55,963 nucleotides of DNA from Salinisphaera sp. G21_0 (GTDB lineage: Bacteria > Pseudomonadota > Gammaproteobacteria > Pseudomonadales > Endozoicomonadaceae): contig NZ_JAGHQW010000041.1 of the NCBI RefSeq assembly GCF_017744115.1, positions 1 to 55,963 on the forward strand, in the 5' to 3' direction. Shown here piece by piece: positions 9,094 through 17,967 of this stretch. The position numbers were made by a program, and so were the translations under genes. The notes beneath the pieces were generated by a model, which made no database searches, was not told where the DNA came from, and worked only from the letters and a program-made list of their open reading frames with translations. Positions within the stretch are counted from its first letter, which is position 1. Each line of letters starts with the position of its first letter.

Positions 9094-9198
9094 AACGATG
9101 GTAGAGCAGGCTTCCCGATAGATCCGCCAAATGCCCATGGCGGGTGACAATATTTTGCGTCCCCCGGGAGCGAAAAAAGGTTCAGCAAAATATGTTTC

Positions 9199-9410
9199 AC
9201 GACAATGAATATATATCTATACCTCCTGCATCGATAAAATTTTGTGCGTTATAACCTTATAACCGCCTTCTTTTCCGATATTTAGATCTGTTCTGGAATT
9301 CAGCAATTCCAAAAAGCTGGTTTTTTGATATTTTCAGAACCTGGTACGGGATATTTTTGAGATCAACACAGTCAGAGTAGCAATCCCAAAAAGTAAGGAA
9401 GTTACCTGGC
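9199..9410 (+). promoter_or_regulatory. Conserved leader of the RING/Sel1 genes (copy before D), with upstream hairpin
   Basis: Same leader blocks as before B and C, ending AAGTAAGGAAGTTACCTGGC before a GTG start. Just upstream, ATATTTTGC at 9150-9158 pairs with GCAAAATAT at 9185-9193, a possible end-of-transcript hairpin for gene C, but with no T run. Confidence 0.45.
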
Positions 9411-11027
9411 GTGAACAGCATTCCCTCCAGTGCAGCAGTTGTTGTGCCCACCGAGCCCACAATCTGCCCGATCTGCCATGATGGCCTCTACTCATCCACT
9501 AATCTGATGTTTGTGGGCAGGCGCGTCGCTATTGCCAGGCCCTGCGGGCATAAGTTTCACTTTAAGTGCCTTTCCAGCTGGACAAAAGGCCATCTGACCT
9601 GCCCTTACGGACGGGAAGTCATTAAAAAAATGGTGGTGAAAAACCTGCCCCTGCCCCGGGGCTGGCGGCGTCAGATGGTCAACGCGGCAAAGGAGGGTGA
9701 TATCAAGATCATCCAGGCCCTGCTGCAAAGGGGAACGAAGGTGGATGCGGGCCGAACTTCGGGTAAAACTCCCCTGGCCCTGGCCGTTGCCAATAAGCAC
9801 CTCGATGCTGCCCTTCTGCTGGCCAGAAGGGGAGGATCCGACCTGATCGGTCTGAGAAACCTGGGGTGTCTTTTCCAGAATGGTGGCGAAGGCATTCCGG
9901 TAGATCTGCACAAAGCGGAACACTGGTATATCAAGGCGGCTGAATTGGGGGATATTGCAGCCATGTGGCATCTGGGCCACCTGTATCAGTTGGGCGGTGA
10001 GGGCTTTCGGATAGATCTGCACAAAGCCGAGAGCTGGTACCTTAAGGCGGCTGAGCTGGGGGATATTGCAGCCATGTGCAGCCTGGGCATCGTCTATGCA
10101 CGTGGTGGCAAGGGCTTTCCAGCCGATCTGCACAAAGCCGAGAGCTGGTACCTTAAGGCGGCTGAGCTGGGGGATACTACAGCCATGAATAACCTGGCCT
10201 ACCAGTATCAGCATGGTGGCAAGGACTTCGCGGCAGATCTGCGCAAAGCGGAGCACTGGTACCTGGAGGCGGCTGGATTGGGGGATGCCTGCGCCATGAA
10301 TAACCTGGCCCTACTGTATCTGGATGGCGGCGAGGGCTTACCGGCAGATCATCAGGATCAGGGAATGTTCCTGTTGTTCAAGGCGGCCGGGTTGGGGGAT
10401 GTTGGAGCCATGTCCAGCCTGGGCTGCCTGTATTACCAGGGTGAACAAGGCTTTGAGAAAGATCTGCACCAGGCGAAATCCTGGTGGCTCAAGGCGGTTG
10501 AGCTGGAACATGTCAGAGCCATGTATCACCTGGGTTACCTGTATCTGTATGGTGGTGAGAGCTTTACGGCAGATCTGCATCAGGCGAAAATCTGGTTGCT
10601 CAAGGTGGTTGAGCTGGGGAAAGATCCAGCCATTATAGCTTCAGCCATGTACCTGCTGGGCTACCTTCATCACTATGCTGACGAGGGCTTTGGGGTAGAC
10701 CTGCGTGAAGCGGAGCGGTGGTACCTTAAGGCGGCCAGGCTGCGCAATGATTCAGCCATGAAAAAGCTGGGCAGCCTTTATCTCAATGGTGACGAGGGCT
10801 TTCCGATAAATCTGGACCAGGCGACCTTCTGGTTGCTCAATGCGGCTGAGCTGGGTAGTGCTTCAGCCATGAACAAACTGGGCACCCTGTATGAGCTTGG
10901 TAGAGAGGGCTTTGGGGTAAATCTGTATGAAGCGGAGCGCTGGTACCGTAAGGCAGCCAGGCTGGGGAATGCCAAGGCTATTAAAAATCTGAGGAACCTC
11001 AAAAGCAGTGTGGAGATAGCTTCCTGA
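9411..11027 (+). CDS. RING-H2 / ankyrin / Sel1-repeat protein, paralogue D
   Basis: 538 residues, starting with GTG where the other copies have ATG (same leader, same first codons). RING-like ligands C19, C22, C45, H47, H50, C53, C64 are kept and the eighth is Gly67. Ankyrin-like segment then 10 full Sel1 repeats and a partial one. The C-terminus (KNLRNLKSSVEIAS) differs from the KKRG tail of A and C. It is the copy next to intact yhdP, whose stop lies 77 bases away in convergent orientation, and therefore occupies the position from which the duplication with the yhdP 3' end could have arisen. Confidence 0.85.
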   Translation: MNSIPSSAAVVVPTEPTICPICHDGLYSSTNLMFVGRRVAIARPCGHKFHFKCLSSWTKGHLTCPYGREVIKKMVVKNLPLPRGWRRQMVNAAKEGDIKIIQALLQRGTKVDAGRTSGKTPLALAVANKHLDAALLLARRGGSDLIGLRNLGCLFQNGGEGIPVDLHKAEHWYIKAAELGDIAAMWHLGHLYQLGGEGFRIDLHKAESWYLKAAELGDIAAMCSLGIVYARGGKGFPADLHKAESWYLKAAELGDTTAMNNLAYQYQHGGKDFAADLRKAEHWYLEAAGLGDACAMNNLALLYLDGGEGLPADHQDQGMFLLFKAAGLGDVGAMSSLGCLYYQGEQGFEKDLHQAKSWWLKAVELEHVRAMYHLGYLYLYGGESFTADLHQAKIWLLKVVELGKDPAIIASAMYLLGYLHHYADEGFGVDLREAERWYLKAARLRNDSAMKKLGSLYLNGDEGFPINLDQATFWLLNAAELGSASAMNKLGTLYELGREGFGVNLYEAERWYRKAARLGNAKAIKNLRNLKSSVEIAS

Positions 11028-11103
11028 TAGATCCGCTAAAAGCCTTTGCGTATTCAGAGTACATTCAGGCAGAGGATGAATCAGGAAGATTATATCGGCC
11101 GGG

Positions 11104-14100
11104 TTATTTTTTCGGCTTATTGGAGAACAGCCTGTCCAGGGTCATTTTAGGGTCAGCAAAGGAGCCATGAATCCGGTAACGAATGCTGGCCAGCTGATCC
11201 ACCTGTTTGCCCACCAGTCTGTCCGCAATATAAATAATGCCCGCCACCTGGGGAGCAGTTCCCAGCAGTACGCTGAGAATCGGCAGATTGGATGACACAG
11301 GCAGGGTAACCACCAGGCTCAGATCCAGCTGTTCAGTATTGGTATCAATAGTGCCATCCAGTTTGAAGTCGGAAGACGGCCCTTCGATCACCATGGGTGA
11401 ATTGAAGGTAATCAGTCCACGGTTAAAGTTCAGGCTGCCCTTGATTTGATCAAAACTGATACCGGACGAGTAGAGATCGGAAAAGTCCAGCCTTATCCTT
11501 CTGGTCAGTGCTTCGGTATTAAAAATACCAAATAATTTAAGTGCTTCCGACGAGCCATTATCGACTTTGCGCAGCCGCCCTTTCTTCAGCAGCAAATCGA
11601 TCCGGCCTTTCATGGTGGCAATCGAACCTCCAAGAGGCGATCCATCCCAGTTCAGGCTGGCCTCGAAACGGCTTTCCCTGGCCTCAAGAAAACCTGAAGA
11701 GCCCAGGGCTTTCTGCAATGCTGTGATGTCCGTGCCTTTAAGTTCTCCCTGAACCCAGCTGCGCTGTTCACCGTCCATCAGCACCCAGTCTGCCAGACCA
11801 TTCAGCGACATACCCGACAGCTCACCGGTAATATGATCGATCTTGACACCGTTGGGTCCATGACGAAGTTTAAAACCGATGCTTGCAGGCGTTCGGCCGC
11901 CAACCTGAATATGGTTGATGTTCACATCAAGATTGGGCAACGTTGCCGGATTGATGTCTGCCAGGCTGTCCCCGGATTCTAAAGGACTCTCCCCGGAAGC
12001 GTTTTCAGAAGCAGGCTCTGGCAGATGTACACGGTCAATATAAAGAGACCACGGTGCAGTTTGCTGGTCAGGAATCCATAAATCACCTTTCAGTGTCTGT
12101 CCATCAACGGCCAGTTTCATGCCTTTTCTGTCAGACTGTGACCTCTGATTCTGAACCGCCTGCTGAAGTGAAACCGATATATCCGGCCAGAGATAATCCC
12201 CATACTTCAGTGAACCGAGGTGAACATTGTCAAGGGCCAGGCGTGAGGCCAACTGTTGCTCGACAGGACTACCGGGCTGCCCTTCAAAGCGGGCCTTCCA
12301 GGGACCGAGATCCAGTTCCGGCAAAGTACCGGTCACCAGAAATTGATTCCCTGAAGGCCAGACAGAAAAGCCTGTACCGGGATGGGAAGCATCGTCACCC
12401 AGTGTCATCAAGGCAGACTCCGGGGAAAACTCTGGCGTCATTCTCATGTCCAGCCGCCCCAGTTTGCCCAGCGTCACACCCAGCAGCTGGTGACCTGCTT
12501 TTTTGGTCAGAGAAAACGTCAGGGGTAGCGGTGTATCGGCTGTTTTACCCACCGGCGCTGGCAGCTCTATATCAACGCCAAGCAATTCACTGCCGACCCT
12601 GAGTTCCGTGTTATTGTCGTCTAATCCCAGGGATAAGCTGGCGCGATAATCCGTTTCTCCCTCCAGCAAACTGAGCCAATCCAGCTTCAGCCAGTCCTGA
12701 AGTGAAGACACTGAGGCTCTGCCTGACCAGACAATATCGGTGGAAACGGGTTGTTGATTCTGTACCATCGAACGTATCTGAAATTGAGCCGGCTGACCAA
12801 ACAGCTGACCAGATAACTGTCGTGCCGTAAGTCCACGGTCAGTGCTGTAGGAGAGATCACCGGCAATGCCTTTTGCGGCAATCCCCACCTCAGGAATTCC
12901 GAAGGTAAACGATTCCACTGCACCACGGATATCCACTTCAGAACGGCCCGGGTCATCCAGAGGAAGTGTTAAATCAAGTCCGGCATCCAGCTGCCCCTGT
13001 AACGTCCATTGTTCTGCTGCACCCTTCATCCAGTCATTAATGGGTGTCCGGGTAAGAAAGTGCTGCAGTGTCTCGCCACTGGCATTCAGCTGACTGCGGA
13101 TCCTGAGTATCGATGTCCCGTCCAGCGGCACTCGCGCCACGATATCATTCAGTTGGCCACCCGCTGACTCTGCCTGCTGGCCCAGTACTTCCACCCGGTC
13201 ATCGTTAACATAAACCTGCCCGGCCAGGCCGGTAATCACAGGCCAGTCAGGCGCATAGTCCAGCTCGCCATTCTGGAGATCAAAAAACAGTCCCCAGCGG
13301 GAATCCTGTGGGCCGATATCTCCACGCTTACCACCAGACAGCGCACCGTTATAAATAAACCCGCCCCCTGAGATATCCGCCTTGCGAATGGCGGTATCCA
13401 GCCAGTGAACCAGGCCGCTGTTCATGGGCAGCAAGGCTGGCAGGTACTTGCCCGTATAGCGGGCATCACCATTGCTCATGCCCACCGTCAATGCCATATC
13501 CAGGGTGTCACCTTCATGCCATTTTAACGGGATATCGAGCCTGAGCTTGCCTTTCAGATCACCTTCAGCACCCACCAGGGCGATGTCATCCGACTTCAAA
13601 ATATAAAAGTCATCAATAACATCCCAGTAAAGGCGTGCTTTGGCAGTAGCAAACGTCCAGGTTTCCCGGAACAGTTTGGGAAAGCCCAGCTGGAAGTTCC
13701 GGGTATCCAGATCAAGATACCCCTGCAGCAGGTTCATCCTTAACTGACCACTGACATTGCCCCCGGAAGGAGCGCCGTGCCAGGCAGCCACCGACACATT
13801 GTCAAGCCGGGCACTCAAGTCGAAATCAAACGGTTGACGGGATGGGTAAAAACGGATGGCCAGATCATTCAACTGGCCAATGGGATTCAGGGTATTCACC
13901 AGATCAGCAACCGGTTCCGGAAGCGCATCTGTATCCAGTAACCATCGTTTCAGCAGATCCAGATCCAGGTTTTCGGTCGCTACGGTTACCGCATATTCTT
14001 CAGCCAGGCCACCGGCCAGATACCAGCTGTTTTCCCACTGATAAACCGTCCCGTTATGCAGGCGGTTTTCCAGATTGAGGCCATTCAGCCAGATCTGCCA

Positions 14101-15120
14101 GCTGGATTCTGACAACGGCTCCCGGGACAAAACGCCCTGCATAAATACATGGGTCTGCCCGGAAAGATGGTTCAACGCACCAGCGTTATCCCGATACGTT
14201 ACATCAGGAGAAGCGACCTCTCCCTGTACTTGCCAGACCCCATCATCATACAGCCAGCGGGTCTCCAACTGTACCACTGCTGACAGCACATCATCATAAC
14301 AACCAGACCACAGGACACAGAGCTGCTCAGCATCAAGATCACTGGCGACGGCCGCTCCCTGCCACCGGGAAAACTGACCAGGGCTGGCGATGCCAGAGCC
14401 ATCGATGGCAAGATAACCAGCACCCGCTTCAAGGCGGACCGACAGATTTTTCTGGTCACCATCCGTCACGACCGTCAAATGCTGGCCATGAATATCACTG
14501 CTCTCACCATTGGCTTTGCGCATATTCAGGCGGATATCACGAATATCCACCTTCTTTTGCAGGGCAAGCCATTCCATCGCAGAACTCTGTTGATATTCAG
14601 GAGCCTGTAATGATGACCCGGCAACCCGTTGAATACCGGATAGTGCCCACTGGGCACCATCTCCACGGACCAGCTCAACATTGACTCCATTGATTTCCAG
14701 GGATGAAAATACTGGCGTCCAGTGAAATAGTGACTCCTTCAGGCTCAGTTCCAAAGCCAGCTGCGAGATACTGAACCCGGCCTGATCTGCCTCTTTACCT
14801 TTAAGCGTCAACCCTCTCATGGATAACCATGGCTCACCATCATTCCATTGCGCAGACATGGACTCAATTTGCAGGTCAGCCTGTAACCGGTCGCTGAGAA
14901 AACCTGAAAGCTGAGGCAGCAGAACCGGTAAAGCACTAAACGTCAGTCGCCCGAGCCCCACCAGAATGACCAGAATGGTTAACCCGGTCAGCAGCAGCCG
15001 CCAGCTCCATTTCATCAAACTATTCAGTAGACGGAGAGTGCCTGATGGTGCTTTTTCACCATCTGCCCCCTGAATACCCGGAGCACTCCGTTTGAGGCTG
15101 TTTACCATCCGCTTCAACAA
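11104..15120 (-). CDS. yhdP: YhdP, AsmA-like phospholipid transport protein
   Basis: 1338 residues. One inner-membrane anchor near the N-terminus (about 38-62), then a very long periplasmic beta-rich region ending in an AsmA-like C-terminal domain (DGTIDTNTEQLDLSLVVTLP). This is the layout of YhdP (~1270 residues in E. coli), a bridge-like protein that with TamB and YdbH moves phospholipid to the outer membrane. The position after rng, on the same strand, is the conserved order of this locus. A copy of its 3' end sits at 7.0-7.2 kb. The usual next gene (tldD region) is absent; the RING/Sel1 array is there instead. Confidence 0.93.
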   Translation of the reverse strand: MLKRMVNSLKRSAPGIQGADGEKAPSGTLRLLNSLMKWSWRLLLTGLTILVILVGLGRLTFSALPVLLPQLSGFLSDRLQADLQIESMSAQWNDGEPWLSMRGLTLKGKEADQAGFSISQLALELSLKESLFHWTPVFSSLEINGVNVELVRGDGAQWALSGIQRVAGSSLQAPEYQQSSAMEWLALQKKVDIRDIRLNMRKANGESSDIHGQHLTVVTDGDQKNLSVRLEAGAGYLAIDGSGIASPGQFSRWQGAAVASDLDAEQLCVLWSGCYDDVLSAVVQLETRWLYDDGVWQVQGEVASPDVTYRDNAGALNHLSGQTHVFMQGVLSREPLSESSWQIWLNGLNLENRLHNGTVYQWENSWYLAGGLAEEYAVTVATENLDLDLLKRWLLDTDALPEPVADLVNTLNPIGQLNDLAIRFYPSRQPFDFDLSARLDNVSVAAWHGAPSGGNVSGQLRMNLLQGYLDLDTRNFQLGFPKLFRETWTFATAKARLYWDVIDDFYILKSDDIALVGAEGDLKGKLRLDIPLKWHEGDTLDMALTVGMSNGDARYTGKYLPALLPMNSGLVHWLDTAIRKADISGGGFIYNGALSGGKRGDIGPQDSRWGLFFDLQNGELDYAPDWPVITGLAGQVYVNDDRVEVLGQQAESAGGQLNDIVARVPLDGTSILRIRSQLNASGETLQHFLTRTPINDWMKGAAEQWTLQGQLDAGLDLTLPLDDPGRSEVDIRGAVESFTFGIPEVGIAAKGIAGDLSYSTDRGLTARQLSGQLFGQPAQFQIRSMVQNQQPVSTDIVWSGRASVSSLQDWLKLDWLSLLEGETDYRASLSLGLDDNNTELRVGSELLGVDIELPAPVGKTADTPLPLTFSLTKKAGHQLLGVTLGKLGRLDMRMTPEFSPESALMTLGDDASHPGTGFSVWPSGNQFLVTGTLPELDLGPWKARFEGQPGSPVEQQLASRLALDNVHLGSLKYGDYLWPDISVSLQQAVQNQRSQSDRKGMKLAVDGQTLKGDLWIPDQQTAPWSLYIDRVHLPEPASENASGESPLESGDSLADINPATLPNLDVNINHIQVGGRTPASIGFKLRHGPNGVKIDHITGELSGMSLNGLADWVLMDGEQRSWVQGELKGTDITALQKALGSSGFLEARESRFEASLNWDGSPLGGSIATMKGRIDLLLKKGRLRKVDNGSSEALKLFGIFNTEALTRRIRLDFSDLYSSGISFDQIKGSLNFNRGLITFNSPMVIEGPSSDFKLDGTIDTNTEQLDLSLVVTLPVSSNLPILSVLLGTAPQVAGIIYIADRLVGKQVDQLASIRYRIHGSFADPKMTLDRLFSNKPKK

Positions 15121-15242
15121 CCGAGTTCCCGCCCTGACAAACCATTGGACAACTGACCATTAACCAGCCGTATAACAAAAGTGACGCTCAACAAAATATC
15201 AATCCAGACTCAACAGTAACCATTACCAAATGCTAAAAAAAC

Positions 15243-15311
15243 ACTACCCGCTTCCCGTTAACCGCGCCCCTGAGAAGCGGGGTAGCGGGCAGCAGGAAGC
15301 GGGCAGCGTTC
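15243..15311. repeat. Small GC-rich inverted/direct repeat between rng and yhdP
   Basis: CTACCCGCTTC near the left can pair with GAAGCGGGGTAG further right, and AGCGGGCAGC is repeated on the right side. It resembles the REP-type intergenic elements common in gammaproteobacteria. It lies in the 192-base gap directly after the rng stop and may shape the rng-yhdP transcript. Confidence 0.5.
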
Positions 15312-15312
15312 G

Positions 15313-16791
15313 TTACACCAGAACTACATCAAACTGTTCCTGGGTATAGATCGGCTCCACCTGAAAACGAATAGGCTTCTGGATAAACTCTTCAAGATCG
15401 GCCACATTATTGGACTCTTCATCCAGCAGACGGTCTATCACGGTCTCAGCTGCCAGCACCGTATAACTGTCGCCATCATAGGCCCGGACAGCCCGGAGAA
15501 TTTCCCGGAAAATCTCGTAGCATACCGTCTCTGCCGTTTTCAGGGTACCACGGCCTTCACAGGTTGGGCAGGATTCACACAGAACATTCTCCAATGACTC
15601 GCGGGTTCGCTTGCGAGTCATCTCCACCAGGCCCAGTTCACTGACGCCGGTAAAATTGGTCTTGGCATGATCCTGCTCCATGGCCTTTTCAAAAGCACGC
15701 TGAACCTGCCGCTGATGCTCCGGATCTTCCATATCAATAAAGTCGATAATGATGATCCCCCCCAAATTCCGTAACCGGAGCTGACGGGCAATGGCAACGG
15801 CCGCTTCAAGGTTGGTTTTAAAGATAGTCTCTTCCAGATTACGATGACCGACAAAGGCACCGGTGTTGACATCGATGGTGGTCATGGCTTCGGTCTGATC
15901 AATAATCAGATAGCCACCGGACTTCAGCTGAACTTTACGGCTAAGCCCCTTGTTGATCTCATCCTCAACGCCAAACAGATCAAAAATCGGGCGTTCGCCG
16001 GGGTAATATTCAACCCGGCCATCGATCTCAGGTACCAGCTTTTTGACAAATTTGGACACTTTTTCAAACGTTTCCCGGGAATCAATGCGGATCTTTTCAA
16101 TGTTGGGGTTGACCAGGTCACGCATGGTTCGCAAGTGCAGCGGCAAGTCTTCATAGACATTGGCCGGTGCCTTACTCTCCCGGATATTCTCTTCGATGGT
16201 GGCCCACAGCCTGCGCAGAAAGAGAATATCGGCACGCACCTCAGCTTCGCCGATGCCTTCTGCAGCCGTTCTCAGAATAAAGCCACCGGCACCATCATCA
16301 CCGCCAAGGCAAGACTCAACCAATTGCCGCAGACGTTCCCGCTCCTCAACATCTTCGATGCGCAGCGAGATCCCCACGTGGTTGTTTTTTGGCATGTGCA
16401 CCAGATAGCGGGCCGGAATGGAGATATGGGTGGTCAGACGGGCACCTTTGGTACCCAGGGGATCTTTGGTTACCTGAACCACCAGCGACTGGCCTTCATG
16501 CACCAGTTCATAAATCGGGCGTTCCTGGGTCTCTTCCCCGTTTTTTTCATGGCGGCTGTCCTGCCTGGGCGCAATTTCACTGGCATGAATAAACGCCGCC
16601 CGTTCAAGGCCAATATCAACAAAAGCGGCCTGCATTCCCGGCAGGACACGAACCACCTTCCCTTTATAAATATTGCCGACAATACCCCGACTTCGGGCAC
16701 GCTCGACATAGATCTCCTGCAGCACCCCATTTTCAACCAGAGCCACCCGTGATTCCATGGGCGTGATATTCATGAGAATTTCTTCGCTCAT
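15313..16791 (-). CDS. rng: Ribonuclease G
   Basis: 492 residues, close to the family's ~489. Endoribonuclease that matures the 16S rRNA 5' end and degrades some mRNAs. N-terminal S1-type domain (GNIYKGKVVRVLPGMQAAFV), RNase E/G catalytic core with the metal-binding Asp residues in TTIDVNTGAF and IIIIDFIDM, and the zinc-link motif CESCPTCEGRG. The start MSEEILMNITPMESRVA matches relatives. It lies between maf and yhdP as in pseudomonads. Confidence 0.97.
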   Translation of the reverse strand: MSEEILMNITPMESRVALVENGVLQEIYVERARSRGIVGNIYKGKVVRVLPGMQAAFVDIGLERAAFIHASEIAPRQDSRHEKNGEETQERPIYELVHEGQSLVVQVTKDPLGTKGARLTTHISIPARYLVHMPKNNHVGISLRIEDVEERERLRQLVESCLGGDDGAGGFILRTAAEGIGEAEVRADILFLRRLWATIEENIRESKAPANVYEDLPLHLRTMRDLVNPNIEKIRIDSRETFEKVSKFVKKLVPEIDGRVEYYPGERPIFDLFGVEDEINKGLSRKVQLKSGGYLIIDQTEAMTTIDVNTGAFVGHRNLEETIFKTNLEAAVAIARQLRLRNLGGIIIIDFIDMEDPEHQRQVQRAFEKAMEQDHAKTNFTGVSELGLVEMTRKRTRESLENVLCESCPTCEGRGTLKTAETVCYEIFREILRAVRAYDGDSYTVLAAETVIDRLLDEESNNVADLEEFIQKPIRFQVEPIYTQEQFDVVLV

Positions 16792-16816
16792 CCCAGTCCC
16801 TCAATTCCTTTAATGC

Positions 16817-16877
16817 ATTGACCTGTGGTGCCTCTTCAGACGGACGATGAGTTTCGTCTCAGGCATCACAGGTCAAT
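16817..16877 (-). promoter_or_regulatory. Long hairpin in the rng leader
   Basis: ATTGACCTGTGGTGCCT (16817-16833) pairs with AGGCATCACAGGTCAAT (16861-16877) with one mismatch. The loop itself has GACG/CGTC complementarity. It starts 26 bases upstream of the rng start. It could be a processing site or a REP-like insertion; function is not shown. Confidence 0.5.
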
Positions 16878-17020
16878 ACACTTTCCACCATTCCTTAAGA
16901 GGCCGTCTGAGGTTGACGTACTGGTAGAAACAAAATAGATCAGTCGATCATACCAGTAATTTGCATCCGGTTTTTGCTTCCTGACAAACTTTATACCAAA
17001 AACCGTTCCATGATGGTGTG

Positions 17021-17043
17021 AGAGCGTATTCACGCTCTTTTTT
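17021..17043 (+). terminator. Intrinsic-terminator-like hairpin read on the plus strand
   Basis: AGAGCGT, loop ATTC, ACGCTCT, then a run of six T (17038-17043). The T run is on the plus strand, opposite to the maf and rng genes around it, so it would stop antisense transcription entering maf from the rng side. On the minus strand it has no T run. Confidence 0.5.
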
Positions 17044-17104
17044 GAACGGCAAAAACGGCGAGAAAATGAGACACCTTAGTTGGAAATAAGATACAGAGTA
17101 CAGA

Positions 17105-17692
17105 TCAGTACGCTTGCCAGAATGGCACATTAAAATCTGTCAGAAGTCGTGCAGTCTCCATAAGCGGCAACCCGACAACACCGGAATAACTGCCAGACAG
17201 ACTCGCTACCAAAACCGCACCGTAGCCCTGAATACCGTAGGCACCTGCTTTATCGGTCGGCTCCCCGGAGGCAATATAATCATCAATCAACGAATCAGAC
17301 AGGTCATTAAACACCACATCTGTGACTGACAACTCAGTTTGCAGCTGACTGCCATCGGTTACCGCTACTGCGGTCATCACCTGATGAGCATTGCCGGACA
17401 GCATCACCAACATACGACGAGCATCGTTTGAATCCTGAGGCTTGCCGAGAATTTGATCATTACAGACCACCGTTGTATCTGCTGCCAGCAAGGGCATTTG
17501 GACAGAATCCCGGGTTAATAATGCCTGCCAGCCTGCCGCTGCCTTTTCCCGGGCCATTCGCAGCACATATTCTGCTGGAGCCTCACCGGGGAATGGGGTT
17601 TCATCAATATCACAGGCCAGTTGATGAAAGGAAACACCGATTTGCTGTAACAGCTCAGCTCGACGCGGGGATTGGGAAGCCAGATAGATCAT
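17105..17692 (-). CDS. maf: Maf-family nucleotide pyrophosphatase
   Basis: 195 residues from the ATG at 17692, which follows AAGG with 8-base spacing; an upstream in-frame start would add eight non-conserved residues. Maf/YhdE enzymes hydrolyse dTTP and UTP (or modified nucleotides) to the monophosphate and pyrophosphate. Motifs: SQSPRRAELL at the N-terminus, LAADTTVV, and ILGKPQDSNDARRML. Conserved neighbour of rng and mreD. In this genome the maf-mreD junction is split by three tandem orphan genes, and two broken copies of the 5' end of maf lie among them. Confidence 0.93.
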   Translation of the reverse strand: MIYLASQSPRRAELLQQIGVSFHQLACDIDETPFPGEAPAEYVLRMAREKAAAGWQALLTRDSVQMPLLAADTTVVCNDQILGKPQDSNDARRMLVMLSGNAHQVMTAVAVTDGSQLQTELSVTDVVFNDLSDSLIDDYIASGEPTDKAGAYGIQGYGAVLVASLSGSYSGVVGLPLMETARLLTDFNVPFWQAY

Positions 17693-17847
17693 ATTCAACC
17701 TTTTTTTGAACGACACAGAACCGTAGTCACTTAGCCCGGATAGATGCCCGAAGCCTAACGTAATAAAGACGGATTATAAAAGAGTTGGAACTTATTCATT
17801 AGTTAGTGGTCAAAAACACCAGTAAAGCTTTAATACCGTACACCCCA

Positions 17848-17912
17848 TTCATCCTGAGCGGATTCGAAGGATGGGAGCACCGCACTTCACTCAGTGCGAA
17901 CGGTATGGGTAT
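17848..17912. repeat. REP-like palindromic repeat, copy 1
   Basis: CATTCATCCTGAGCG is followed by CGAAGGATG and by the hairpin GCACTTCACTCAGTGC. The CATCCTGAGCG...CGAAGGATG pattern is a widespread intergenic repeat type in gammaproteobacteria. A second copy is at 19490-19555, carried by the tandem duplication. Confidence 0.6.
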
Positions 17913-17967
17913 CAAAGAATCAACTACTTATAACAATACTCTTAATAAAGAAACATAGGAGGTTTCT

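Noticed and set aside
15844-16752. 302-codon frame antisense to rng
   Set aside because: rng is complete with all motifs; the antisense frame shows no family features.
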